Below are positions 1 to 11,559 of a stretch of DNA of 64,000 bases, one piece after another. The position numbers and the translations under genes were made by a program. The notes beneath the pieces are model-generated. The model was not told where the DNA came from. It searched no databases and worked only from the letters and a program-made list of their open reading frames with translations. The DNA comes from Megaleporinus macrocephalus (taxonomy: Eukaryota > Chordata > Actinopteri > Characiformes > Anostomidae). The stretch spans positions 14,255,841 through 14,319,840 of the forward strand of contig CM038726.1 in assembly GCA_021613375.1 (NCBI GenBank), given 5' to 3'. Every line of letters begins with the position of its first letter. Within the stretch, counting starts at the first letter, position 1.

Positions 1-61
1 TGTCATGCGTCTTCCCTCAGTGTTTTAATATCTTATATCAGTTTTAACTACTCATTCGTCC

Positions 62-345
62 TTACGCAAAAGAAGGAAGGACTGCATAACTGCGTATTTG
101 CACAACCACAGTCTACACTGTTTATACTGGGTAACTGCACTACTGTCGTCACTCTCACATACACACTGTGAGGCTTTTTCTATTTCTATTTTGTATATAC
201 TATACTCTATGTATTTTATATTCCATCTTTATTTTTTGTTGCAACTGTGTTGTTTCGTCCTACTTTGTGCACTTGTGGAATAGCTACTGGATGCCTTGAA
301 TTTCCCTCTGGGGTCAATAAAGTATCTATGCATCCATCCATCCAA
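62..345 (+). repeat. 3' tail of a fish non-LTR retrotransposon or SINE
   Basis: The stretch reads through low-complexity T-rich sequence into 'GAATTTCCCTCTGGGGTCAA' followed by an AATAAAGTATCT motif and a CATC tetranucleotide run. From memory, this is the typical 3' end of a common teleost LINE/SINE tail. No coding part is visible upstream, so the copy is truncated. The family name is uncertain. Confidence 0.55.
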
Positions 346-457
346 ATAGAGAAGTTCTTCAGTGAACTTAAATAGACCTATTACACATACACAGTTGAGT
401 TTGTGTTAACTCTTGAGTCTGCGTTACACTAGAAGCAAATAAATATTGGCTGGTGAA

Positions 458-530
458 ATGGATGGATGGGTGGATGGGTGGATGGGTGGATGGATGGATG
501 GATGGGTACTTTATTGAGGGGAATTTAAGA
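458..530 (-). repeat. Inverted retrotransposon tail with (ATGG)n microsatellite
   Basis: A GGAT/GGGT tetranucleotide run (about 458-506) is followed by TACTTTATTGAGGGGAATTT. That is the reverse complement of the AATAAAGTA tail seen at 290-345. The two tails face each other about 115 bp apart, so two truncated insertions converge here. Confidence 0.55.
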
Positions 531-3500
531 ATTGTAATGTTTGAATCCAATATTAATAATTAAAAAACACAAACCACTTGTATAAAAGTAATTTGTCATG
601 GAGCGACCTGAAACAGACACTCAGGCTTTATTTCAGAATTATTTCATAGTAAGTCACTGCAGGTCCACACCCATGGATAATGCCATGTTTAGATAATGCA
701 ACAACAGCATGACAAACTCACTGTAGAAGAAAGATTTGTGTGTTTATTGGTTTGAGCTGCTTAGGTTGTTAAGGCTATTCAATGACTAATGAGCTGCATG
801 TTTCTGAATATTGAATGGAAAGAAAAAAGATTAAAGAGCCACTCTCTTCCTTCCCTGAGATGTCAGAGTTGTTCAGGTGAGTCTTGTGTCTCTTTGCAAG
901 TACATGTCTGTGTGAAAGTCTCAACTCAACTTTATCAAATCAAAGCACAGATCCAGACTGATGGATGCACATCTCTAAGTGTCCATTGCAAACGCACCTC
1001 ATTTGTGTTAGCAAAAGCACTGCTCAGTAGTTAAAGCAGGTATTAGATGATAACTCCAGATAATACTGGGTTGCCACAAGCAAAAGCTTGGAAGGGGTTA
1101 AATACACACACTGGTAAAACAAAGAAAAACATGTATACATCTCCATATTTGTCAATTTTTATTTTCCTACATCATTGAAATATTATAGGATGAATGGACC
1201 AATAGAAATGCCACAAAATAACTAGGAAACGTAAAGAAGGTCTTTGTCCAGCAGAGATGATTTGAATATAAAGTGTTTTGCTGAGCAAATAAAAGCTCCC
1301 TGTCTGGAAAAAGATATTTTGTAAATATAATATTTCCATATATCGCCTCAAGCTTTTGCACAGTACAGTATTTGGTTAATGCCTAGAACTGAAAGGACTG
1401 TGGAAGGAAAGTGTTACTCACAAATCATTCTAGAAGATCATTTAAAAATGGCTGCAATGACAGCATTTAGAGATCATGTTGCTCAATGCAAACAGTGTAT
1501 AACAAAGCAGAAGCAACCGCGTTTTCCTATTGCGTAAAGGGATCAATGTTTCTTTCTCTTCCTGCTGCCATAGACCGCAGAGGTCTTAAATAACAGTAGC
1601 ACAGCCGCGGAGGAGTTCTTCATGTGGAATCCCCGGACACATTTTACACACACGCGCACAAATTATTATGAAAAGCACGTTTCAAAGCTGAGTCCAGACA
1701 CCATCTGAAGAAAAACGTGCTGTGCAGTGCATTACTCCCTCCAGGCCACATACAGGGGCTGCGAAGTGTTTTAGAGGCTGAGACCCATACGTGGCATCCT
1801 TGTAGGGTCAGTGCTGATATGTGTCCTTGTCAACCCTTTTTTTTCCATGCATGTCCCCAGATGACCGCTTTCTCCACCAATCACGACAGCTGCACAGAAA
1901 AGACTGATGGCCAAGTTCTTATTTGTGGCTCAGTTTACAAACCATTTCTTTTCTATTTCTAGCCTGTATTCTGAGCATATAGTAATAGTAATAGTAGTAA
2001 TGGCCCACAATTAAATCTTTTATCATGTCTTTATCATAACAATCCAATAGAAATGTGTTTTTGTGGGTAGTATTAAAGGAGAAATGTGTAAAATGACACA
2101 ACCTCTTAAATTAATTTTTAAACATTAGAGGACAACATATCATTAGATGGTTGTTGTGTCCACCCCATAAATGCACAGTCCCTTCTCTTCTGTGTTTATC
2201 ATCAGTGCTGGAATAAAACTGTAAAATACTGTAAGCTTTAGGGTTTTCAGAAGAAACTTAAATGACTTGGAGTTTCATAATGCAGTTTATTGTTAATTTG
2301 CTGACAACAATGTTAAACACAGCAAGAAAAAAAACACTACAGTGTTAATAGCTACAAACACAGCTCTATCCTGGAACACCCTCCACTCCATCGGTTTTCA
2401 GGCTCTTCAACATAAAAGTCATACAAATGAACCTAAAACAGACTGACTTAACCATTTTTTCTCCTGAAAACAACAACAACAACCTTACAATGAGGCAGCA
2501 GCCTGTGACTTCAAACTGGGTCTGGACATACTGGAACCCTAGTAAGGCTGCGACGTGTACCTTTCGTACCTTAAAGTGCTGGTTAGGAGGCGCTATAAGA
2601 GTCCGGAGGGTCTGGAAGTTGGGTCGAATTCAGATTTTACAGTGGTCGAAGTTGGTGGACTGTGCTTTATCATGGGAAGCTGATTTTCTGAATGAACCAC
2701 CGAAACATTTTCACATTCTGATGATAATCTGCAGTAGATGTTGGAGTTTATTTAAATTGGAATTCTCACATATTGCACCTTTATGGGAGTCATTTGCCTC
2801 GCTACAAGCATAAAACGTTAATAACTGACGCTGCCTATTTTCCAAGGCAGTAAAACCCCGAAATGCAGTCGTTCCGATGAAATTTCACAATGAATTACAC
2901 CACAGTCATTCCGTAAATGTGTTGAGATTAGACTTGGCCACATCGTTTGGTTGGGAAAGATTATTGTTTCTGATGTGAAAAAGAATTGAGGTTCCAGTAA
3001 GATTCCACAGATATAGGAAAATGGAAATGCATGCAGATAATTATTCTAACTACTGTGGTTATTTTACAGGCACAAAGGGAAGCCCAATAAGTGTCCCTGT
3101 TCCCTTCCTATGTTCAGCCTTTATTTTTTTATAAAGATAACAGTGAATGCAGCTATAGGCATACAACTTCATGCTGCAGCTTCAGAGACCCGTCCATTTC
3201 TCCACTAAACAATGAGTCAAAATATTGTGTACCTCTGTCTGTGTGTCTAGGAATTATTATTTTAAGCACGAGTGAGTGTCACTAGAACCCCTGGCTTGGC
3301 ATTCAAAGACGAAGTGATCGATAGTTGTGAAGTGATCGATTCTGTGGCTCTTAGTGAGCGGAGACAACAGGAATGTGTCTTTAGAAATGTAAAGGGGGCC
3401 TAACTGTCAAAGCAGAACTCGAGTGGTCTCCAAAGCTGCACATATAAACCAGCAGTATGTGCTTAGAGAGGTGTTTCTTATCAAACACACGTACAGCTGT

Positions 3501-3596
3501 ACACGCTGAATGATGATAAGTGCTGCACTGCTGTGCTTCTGCCCAGCCAGACTTATTCACATAAAGAAATTACCCAAGATATTTGGCTGTATTTGG
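531..3596. other. Non-coding, intron- or intergenic-like sequence
   Basis: I see no supported gene here. Open frames are short and lack recognisable motifs. A fragment at about 1130-1235 resembles the palindromic MITE family found at 55045-55180. The rest is AT-rich unique-looking sequence. Confidence 0.5.
1130..1235. repeat. Fragment of palindromic MITE-like family
   Basis: The order ATGTATACATCTCC, then TTTTCCTACATCA, then GGACCAATAGAAATGCC parallels 55045-55180 and the middle of 15277-15471 and 61067-61182. It is a diverged internal piece without the outer inverted repeats. Confidence 0.45.
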
Positions 3597-4285
3597 TAAA
3601 CAACTTCTTTTCAACTTTTTTTTTACAACTTCTTTTCAACTTTTTTTTTACAACTTCTTTTCAATTTTTTTTACAACTTCTTTTCAACTTTTTTTTACAA
3701 CTTCTTTTCAACTTTTTTTACAACTTCTTTTCAAGTTTTTTACAACTTCTTTTCAAGTTTTTTTACAACTTCTTTTCAACTTTATTTTTACAACTTCTTT
3801 TCAACTTTATTTTTACAACTTCTTTTCAAGTTTTTTACAACTTCTTTTCAAGTTTTTTTACAACTTCTTTTCAACTTTTTTTTACAACTTTTCAACTTTT
3901 TTTTACTTCTTTTCAACTTTTTTACAACTTCTTTTCAACTTTTTTTACAACTTCTTTTCAACTTTTTTTACAACTTCTTTTCAACTTTTTTTTTACAACT
4001 TCTTTTCAACTTTTTTTACAACTTCTTTTCAACTTTTTTTTACAACTTCTTTTCAACTTTTTTTTACAACTTCTTTTCAACTTTTTTTACAACTTCTTTT
4101 CAACTTTTTTTTACAACTTCTTTTCAATTTTTTTTTACAACTTTTCAACTTTTTTTACAACTTCTTTTCAACTTTTTTTTACAACTTCTTTTCAACTTTT
4201 TTTACAACTTCTTTTCAACTTTTTTACAACTTCTTTTCAACTTTTTTACAACTTCTTTTCAACTTTTTTTTTTACAACTTTTCAA
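3597..4285. repeat. T-rich minisatellite, about 23-bp unit
   Basis: About 30 tandem copies of a unit reading ACAACTTCTTTTCAAC plus a run of 5-10 T. Length changes come mainly from the T run, with occasional deletion of CTT and a few AAG or TTA substitutions. The array runs directly into a retrotransposon-like 3' tail on its right. The long open frames across it (Phe, Gln, Leu and Thr repeats) are a by-product of the repeat and not genes. Confidence 0.9.
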
Positions 4286-4590
4286 CTATACTGTTTACAT
4301 TCACTACTCGCACAAAACATTATTGTTTACATTTGTTACTTGCAACTTGCACTTTATGGCTGCTGCTCTTCATACTTGCACATAAAAGCACACGTAAATT
4401 TTATTTTGTATTTTTTAACTATATAAAAATACTTTTATCTACTTCAACTTATATTATTATACTTTTTATTTATATATATGTTTTTTTTTTGTTATCTTAT
4501 CTATTGGTGAATGGAGGAACAGCAGAGTAAGAATTTCATTGTACAGTGTAACTGTCTGTCCTGCTGTGCATATGACAATAAAACTTATGT
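4286..4590 (+). repeat. 3' tail of a teleost LINE-like element
   Basis: After the minisatellite the sequence runs through CACTACTCGCAC and TGCACTTTATGGC to AAGAATTTCATTGTACAGTG and TGCATATGACAATAAAACTT. From memory, this end is shared by many fish non-LTR retrotransposon copies. Only the 3' untranslated tail is present. Confidence 0.6.
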
Positions 4591-7070
4591 TTAAGCCAGG
4601 AACACTTATACTGGTTTCCAGGTCCAGCTCGTAATCCTCTTTCCTGGTGATTCCCACCGGTGGTTGTCACCTTCTTACTGTAAAAGATTCACGGAACAGA
4701 ACACGAGCTTGCCCTTTGGCTTTGTGCATGAACCGTACGGCTTGATGTGACCACTTCTTGACAAGGTAATAGCAGATCCAGCACTGGGTCTTCACTGTGT
4801 TGTGATGTAGGATTATACGTTAGTCTGAAAACGTTTCAGAGGATTTCAGCTGTTGGCAAAGACTGTTGTAATCTGAATCACAGATGGTAGAAATGGCTGC
4901 GATTTAGTTACAGGCCTTGCTTTTAGGCAAGCAACTTGAACTTGATGTACTGTACTGGAAAAGAAATAATTAATAATTAATGCATAGCTGTATAGGCTCT
5001 AGGTTTCATCTACTGTTTACTTTAATAGCCAAGGCAGAGATGAAGATAAAGGTGTATATCACTTATAAATCATACATATGAATTCATAGCTATGGGTGTG
5101 GGTATTCGTCCACCAACTTTTTTCATAAATAACAAATGACCAGTATGTTTAGGTTGGAAAATGAATAAAGCTGATTATTATTATTAGTAATTATTGCTCA
5201 TTCATTCAGTGAAAGGGAATATCATTAAAACCTTAATGAGATGCCTTCCTTTGGGAGCAGCAGTGTGGCCGTTTTCTTTTTTCTTTCCTTTGTACTGCAT
5301 GCGTGTACTTTAAACAGTAGTTTGTACTAAGAAAGTGTAAAAACTACACACTGCCAGAATTTCTTTGGAGTGTCAGCTAGTGAATTATGTTTTAATCAAT
5401 TTCTGATGCATCAAACCTGACTTCTTAGAAGACATACTGCACCTTTAAAATCTTACTTGTAGCTCACAAACCAAGAAGTGGTGCCAGAAGTCCTTTAAGC
5501 AGTACCACATTTGTATTTGTGAGTAGAAGAAGAGAGATTGTGTTATAATTTAGATTGATGAAAAGTTTATTGAATTTGATCTAAAAAAAAAAAAAAAGGG
5601 TCAGTATATCTGCCATCAAAACAGATGAAAAGAGGTTTGGAGTGCTGGCTTAAACATCAATTCCTCCTAGTAATAAACCTGTCTTCTCTCTGTTTACAGA
5701 GTAAGTACACCTCCTTCTCATTCCTGGCAAAAAGAAAACATTGAAATTTTCTGATGAGCTCATGTTAGTAAATAACTTGCTTAGTCCTTTAATGCGTGTT
5801 GACTCTAAGATCTCAGTGCTCCGTGGGGCCCTTGTGGGCAGAAGCACAAAGGTTTCTGTGCACATGGGGATAAATAACTAGTAAGAACTTTTACACACCC
5901 AGAATGCACTAACCTTGCATCTCTATGTTCATGTTGAAAATAGCTGTAAAGGTTGTAAAATGTAAAGATTAATAAACAGAGCCGCAAACAAAACACTGAA
6001 CACTTGTTTAATGGTGTGTAAACATGGGCAGGGCATTCATCTCATATTCATCTACCAGAGAATTTGTAAAATGTATCTCTGCAGAACTCCCTTATTTATC
6101 CTAATCACTGCTGTTGTTTGAGAAAGCCTGGGTGCACTATGATCCTTAATGAGAAGCGTGTAGACCGAGCAGCTAAATCCCAGAGGTTTAAGGTTAAGCG
6201 CTCCCAGCTGTGCTAAGGTTTGGCTCTGTGCACTCAACAGCAATAGTTTCCACTAATCCTGCTGCTGTGTCTGCTCTTACTGGTAATGATGGAAGAGGAG
6301 CCTTTCCGACTCTTTCCCATTGCTGGTAATTTCATATAATTTTCAAGGTGATTCTCTGTGGGCCGCAATACAACGAACATTTGCGAGGCTTGTAATAGTG
6401 TTTACCATTTGTTCCAGTACATTTAAACTTTTCCAACAAAACAGCCTCTTTAAAGTATATTTTCCAGCGTTTTCAAGATGCTCTGCGATTTTCTTTTTTT
6501 AATGGTTTAAAATGTTTCTTTTGGTAAGTTACACCAGAGTTAAGTACTCTGAGAAGCTTGTTACTTAACATTGAATCCTCTCACAGGAATCCAAGACAGT
6601 TGTCTTAGTTGTGTGGTCTAGTGTACTACACATGTGAGCTCTCTGTAGAAGCCCTCTATAGGGGAGCAGCCAGGCCCACCTTACTGTAACCCCTTGTCTG
6701 GATAAAGAAGGAACTCTCAGTCTTAGCTGTGTTTCGTTAAGGGTGAAATGAATGGTGTTTAAGAAAGGCAGCCCATTACGCCATGTTCCCTGGCTGTCCT
6801 CTGTCTCCAGATATCTCAATCTAACACTGCTGTGCATTGTATCATGAATGTGAAGCTCCTGCTGCAGAGGTCACTAATAGCCGGACCGTGTTTATATTAA
6901 GCAGCGAAACTCTCCTTGTCTTTATGGTATACAGGCTTACGGTGCAGTAACCTCACAGGCCAATCGCGTGTATTGTAAGATCACCAAAAGCGGTCTTCAG
7001 CCAATCAGATCTGTGCAGATTCTGAAGTAGGCACATTCACAGACAAGGTACGAAGCAAGAAGCAGCAATT
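4591..7070. other. Non-coding sequence, no gene seen
   Basis: Unique-looking AT-rich DNA. It contains a poly-A run near 5582 and only short, motif-free open frames on both strands. I could not assign any exon or RNA gene. Confidence 0.45.
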
Positions 7071-9942
7071 GTAGAATAAAGCAGTCTGAGAATAAATCAA
7101 GTCAGAGAATAAAGTGAGTCGGAAAATAAAGCGAGTCGGAGAATAAAGTGAGTCGGAAAATAAAGTGAGTCAGAGAATAAAGTAAGTCAGAATAAATCAA
7201 GTCGGAGAATAAAGCGAGTCGGAGAATAAAGCGAGTCGGAGAATAAAGCGAGTCGGAGAATAAAGCGAGTCAGAGAATAAAGTAAGTCAGAATAAATCGA
7301 GTCGGAGAATAAAGCGAGTCGGAGAATAAAGCGAGTCGGAGAATAAAGCGAGTCGGAGAATAAAGCGAATCGGAGAATAAAGCACGTCGGAGAATAAAGC
7401 GAGTCGGAGAATAAAGCGAGTCGGAGAATAAAGCGAGTCGGAGAATAAAGCGAATCGGAGAATAAAGCACGTCGGAGAATAAAGCGAGTCGGAGAATAAA
7501 TCGAGTCGGAGAATAAATCGAGTCGGAGAATAAAGCGAGTCGGAGAATAAAGCGAATCGGAGAATAAAGCGAGTCGGAGAATAAAGCGAATCGGAGAATA
7601 AAGCGAGTCGGAGAATAAAGCGAGTCGGAGAATAAAGCGAGTCGGAGAACAAAGCGAGTCGGAGAACAAAGCGAGTCGGAGAACAAAGCGAGTCGGAGAA
7701 CAGAGCGAATTGGAGAATAAAGCGAATTGGAGAATAAAGCGAGTCGGAGAACAAAGCGAGTCGGAGAACAAAGCGAGTCGGAGAATAAAGCGAGTCGGAG
7801 AATAAAGCGAGTCGGAGAATAAAGCGAGTCGGAGAACAAAGCGAGTCGGAGAACAAAGCGAATAAGAGAATAAAGCGAGTCTGAGAACAAAGCGAGTCGG
7901 AGAATAAAGCGAATTGGAGAATAAAGCGAGTCGGAGAATAAAGCGAGTCGGAGAATAAAGCGAGTCTGAGAACAAAGCGAGTCGGAGAACAAAGCGAATA
8001 AGAGAATAAAGCGAGTCTGAGAACAAAGCGAGTCGGAGAATAAAGCGAGTCGGAGAATAAAGCGAATTGGAGAATAAATCAAGTCGGAGAATAAAGCGAG
8101 TCGGAGAATAAATCAAGTCAGAGAATAAAGTGAGTCGGAAAATAAAGCGAGTCGGAGAATAAAGTGAGTCGGAAAATAAAGTGAGTCAGAGAATAAAGTA
8201 AGTCAGAATAAATCAAGTCGGAGAATAAAGCGAGTCGGAGAATAAAGCGAGTCGGAGAATAAAGCGAGTCGGAGAAAAAAGCGAGTCAGAGAATAAAGTA
8301 AGTCAGAATAAATCAAGTCGGAGAATAAAGCGAGTCGGAGAATAAAGCGAGTCGGAGAATAAAGCGAGTCGGAGAATAAAGCGAATCGGAGAATAAAGCA
8401 CGTCGGAGAATAAAGCGAGTCGGAGAATAAAGCGAGTCGGAGAATAAAGCGAATCGGAGAATAAAGCACGTCGGAGAATAAAGCACGTCGGAGAATAAAT
8501 CGAGTCGGAGAATAAATCGAGTCGGAGAATAAATCGAGTCGGAGAATAAAGCGAGTCGGAGAATAAAGCGAATCGGAGAATAAAGCGAGTCGGAGAATAA
8601 AGCGAATCGGAGAATAAAGCACGTCGGAGAATAAAGCGAGTCGGAGAATAAAGCGAGTCGGAGAATAAAGCGAGTCGGAGAACAAAGCGAGTCGGAGAAC
8701 AAAGCGAGTCGGAGAACAAAGCGAGTCGGAGAACAAAGCGAGTCGGAGAACAAAGCGAGTCTGAGAACAAAGCGAGTCGGAGAACAAAGCGAATAAGAGA
8801 ATAAAGCGAGTCTGAGAACAAAGCGAGTCTGAGAACAAAGCGAGTCGGAGAACAAAGCGAATAAAAGAATAAAGCGAGTCTGAGAACAAAGCGAGTCGGA
8901 GAATAAAGCGAGTCGGAGAATAAAGCGAATTGGAGAATAAATCAAGTCGGAGAATAAAGCGAGTCGGAGAATAAAGCGAGTCGGAGAATAAAGCGAGTCT
9001 GAGAACAAAGCGAGTCGGAGAACAAAGCGAATAAGAGAATAAAGCGAGTCGGAGAATAAAGCGAGTCGGAGAATAAAGCGAATAAGAGAATAAAGCGAGT
9101 CGGAGAATAAAGCGAGTCGGAGAATAAAGCGAGTCGGAGAATAAAGCGAGTCGGAGAATAAAGCGAATAAGAGAATAAAGCGAGTCTGAGAATAAAGCGA
9201 GTCGGAGAATAAAGCGAGTCGGAGAATAAAGCGAGTCGGAGAATAAAGCGAGTCGGAGAACAAAGCGAATAAGAGAATAAAGCGAGTCGGAGAATAAAGC
9301 GAGTCGGAGAATAAAGCGAATAAGAGAATAAAGCGAGTCGGAGAATAAAGCGAGTCGGAGAACAAAGCGAATAAGAGAACAAAGCGAGTCGGAGAACAAA
9401 GCGAGTCGGAGAACAAAGCGAGTCGGAGAACAAAGCGAGTCGGAGAACAAAGCGAGTCGGAGAATAAAGCGAGTCGGAGAATAAAGCGAATAAGAGAATA
9501 AAGCGAGTCGGAGAATAAAGCGAATTAGAGAATAAAGCGAATAAGAGAATAAAGCGAGTCGGAGAATAAAGCGAGTCGGAGAATAAAGCGAGTCTGAGAA
9601 CAAAGCGAGTCGGAGAACAAAGCGAATAAGAGAATAAAGCGAGTCGGAGAATAAAGCGAGTCGGAGAATAAAGCGAGTCGGAGAATAAAGCGAGTCGGAG
9701 AACAAAGCGAATAAGAGAATAAAGCGAGTCGGAGAATAAAGCGAGTCGGAGAATAAAGCGAGTCGGAGAATAAAGCGAGTCGGAGAACAAAGCGAGTCGG
9801 AGAACAAAGCGAATAAGAGAATAAAGCGAGTCGGAGAATAAAGCGAGTCGGAGAATAAAGCGAGTAAGAGAATAAAGCGAGTCGGAGAATAAAGCGAGTC
9901 GGAGAATAAAGCGAGTCGGAGAATAAAGCGAGTCGGAGAATA
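7071..9942. repeat. 17-bp satellite/minisatellite array, about 168 units
   Basis: Tandem 17-bp units with consensus GGAGAATAAAGCGAGTC. Common variants are GAATC, GAATT, CACGTC, GAACAAAG, AATAAGAG and TCTGAG. The first part (7071-7300) and 8107-8310 carry divergent units (AAGTCAG, GTGAGTCGG) repeated in the same order at an offset of 1016 bp, so one block was duplicated. The minus-strand unit has no stop codon in any frame, which creates overlapping open frames of up to 592 codons that are not genes. The right end sits at the point where a transposon copy begins. Confidence 0.95.
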
Positions 9943-10730
9943 GCCACCGCTAGGTGGAAACACATACCGTTTTATTTTCACAGACTGACTAAAGCAGCAG
10001 TTTAAGCGTTTACCGAATGTGCGGAAAAAAAATCGTCCGTCTGGCAGTTTGTTACCGTATGTGACTCAGACTCATCCAGGGCTTTTTATAACATCTGTAC
10101 AATTAGTACCATCAGCGTCTCTCACGGAGGAACCAAGACAAAGACATTTAACACACTAATCTGATACGGCGTGTACACCACGCAGCTGAATACAGTGAGT
10201 ATCAGTAAACAGCAGAGCTACACACACAGCTAACACAAAACAAACAACCCAGAACACCATACAGACCAGATCTGACCGGTACAAACAGAACAGCAGCAGA
10301 AACAGCCAGAGAGCTAAAAGAACCACAGCCAGAGTGATTGAGTTTATAGTTCTAGATAAGCAGCTCTTCTCGGCTGTAGAAGACGTTCTGTGGAATTCTT
10401 GTGGTTAATATTCCACCTGGATCCACGCTCTGCCGTTACTAGTAGAAACACTTTTCAGATGTTTATCTTACGGAGCTGTATTAAGCGGTTTACTCCCACA
10501 AAGACCAACTTCTAATTTAGTTAAAAATATTATACTGTTTTACAAGAGCTGGTTAAAAGTGGTAACAAACCAGTTTAGACCATGTTTCATGACTTGCTTG
10601 TGCTATTAATATGTAGCCCTGCTGCGTCTAATAGCCCCGCCCTCGATGGGTATCGGCTATCGTCCGATTGCGCTGAAAGGTGATCAGCGATCTAAATCGG
10701 CCTAAAAATGCTGATCGGTCCATCTCTAGT
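9943..10730 (-). mobile_element. Truncated non-autonomous DNA transposon, copy 1 (hAT-like, tentative)
   Basis: Read on the minus strand from 10730, the copy starts CTAGAGATGGACCGATCAGC. It then matches the element at 28956-29769 block by block: CATCGAGGGCGGGGCTA, CAAGCAAGTCATGAAACATG, CTCAATCACTCTGGCTG, GTACCGGTC, GTTTACTGATACTCACTG, CAAACTGCCAGACGGACG and TTTCCACCTAG. It has about 230 bp (10130-10560 region) that the other copy lacks. Homology stops at about 9943, exactly where the 17-bp satellite starts, so the other end of the element is missing. The superfamily is inferred only from the terminal sequence. Confidence 0.75.
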
Positions 10731-11324
10731 AAATATACAGAAATATACTGAACGGTATGTGTGATGTGTTGGTCTTTTAGTTGCTGATGGTATAAGATGT
10801 TGATACTAGGCTACTTCAGTAAACAGGATACAGCATTGAATCATAACACAAGTTAGAAATGATGACGGACCTTGCCCTGAGGAAATCTCCTCTAACTGGA
10901 CCTCACTGTTCTAATTCTAATTAAATACTCTTGTACTACTGTATCAATGCAATACCAATTACAAAATTACACCTTCCTTACATCACGGCCCGCTACTTCC
11001 AAAGACACTTCACAAAACTTGTAAGTCACCCTGTACAGTCACGTCCATAAAGCCTGAAATAGTAATTTAAAAGGCTTTTAGTAGTTTTAAACTACATCAT
11101 TTGCATATTAACGCCACATGCTTAGTCTCAAAAACAAACTCTGGCTTGTTTAGTTTTCAAGTGCAAATTTGACTTTAAACTGATAAAGACTCGATGATAT
11201 AGTTCATTATTCACTAATTTACTTGGAATACACGTCCTTTACCACATTTTAAGTTCTCTTTGAACGCTCCTACATAATTATCACATTCACACACTTGAGT
11301 AAGAAGCCTGTAACACAACTCTGG
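10731..11324. other. Non-coding sequence
   Basis: No coding or RNA feature recognised between the transposon end and the next repeat fragment. Confidence 0.4.
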
Positions 11325-11415
11325 TTACAAAATGTCCTTGCCAAGTTCATGCATGAATTGCACATGTCCACCAGAGAGGTGTCCAAATCCCTATAGTGCA
11401 GATTTAACAGCCGTG
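11325..11415 (-). repeat. Short interspersed repeat family, copy 1
   Basis: TTGCACATGTCCACCAGAGA followed by GGTGTCCAAATCC matches segments at 22885-22965 and 54985-55035 (same orientation) and 36535-36610 (opposite orientation). The family is short and non-coding. Its type is not clear. Confidence 0.5.
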
Positions 11416-11559
11416 TACTGCAACTGACCCTAAGATTCAGAGGGAATTGCATATATGACAACAAAAGACATCTAAAGCTTTGCAATTTCATTAGGAAATC
11501 AAAAGTTTTATCACTGGTGATGATACAGCCACCCATGGACACTCTGCACTGTGTGGGTA

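Noticed and set aside
3533..4530. Two overlapping 300-codon plus-strand frames rich in Phe, Gln, Leu and Thr
   Set aside because: They are products of the T-rich minisatellite; frames interchange with each T-run length change.
7071..9942. CRISPR-like direct repeats
   Set aside because: Units are contiguous with no unique spacers, and the context is a vertebrate genome.
8203..9981. 592-codon open frame and its overlapping companions on the minus strand
   Set aside because: They are translations of the 17-bp satellite, open in all three frames. There is no start context, domain or codon signature.
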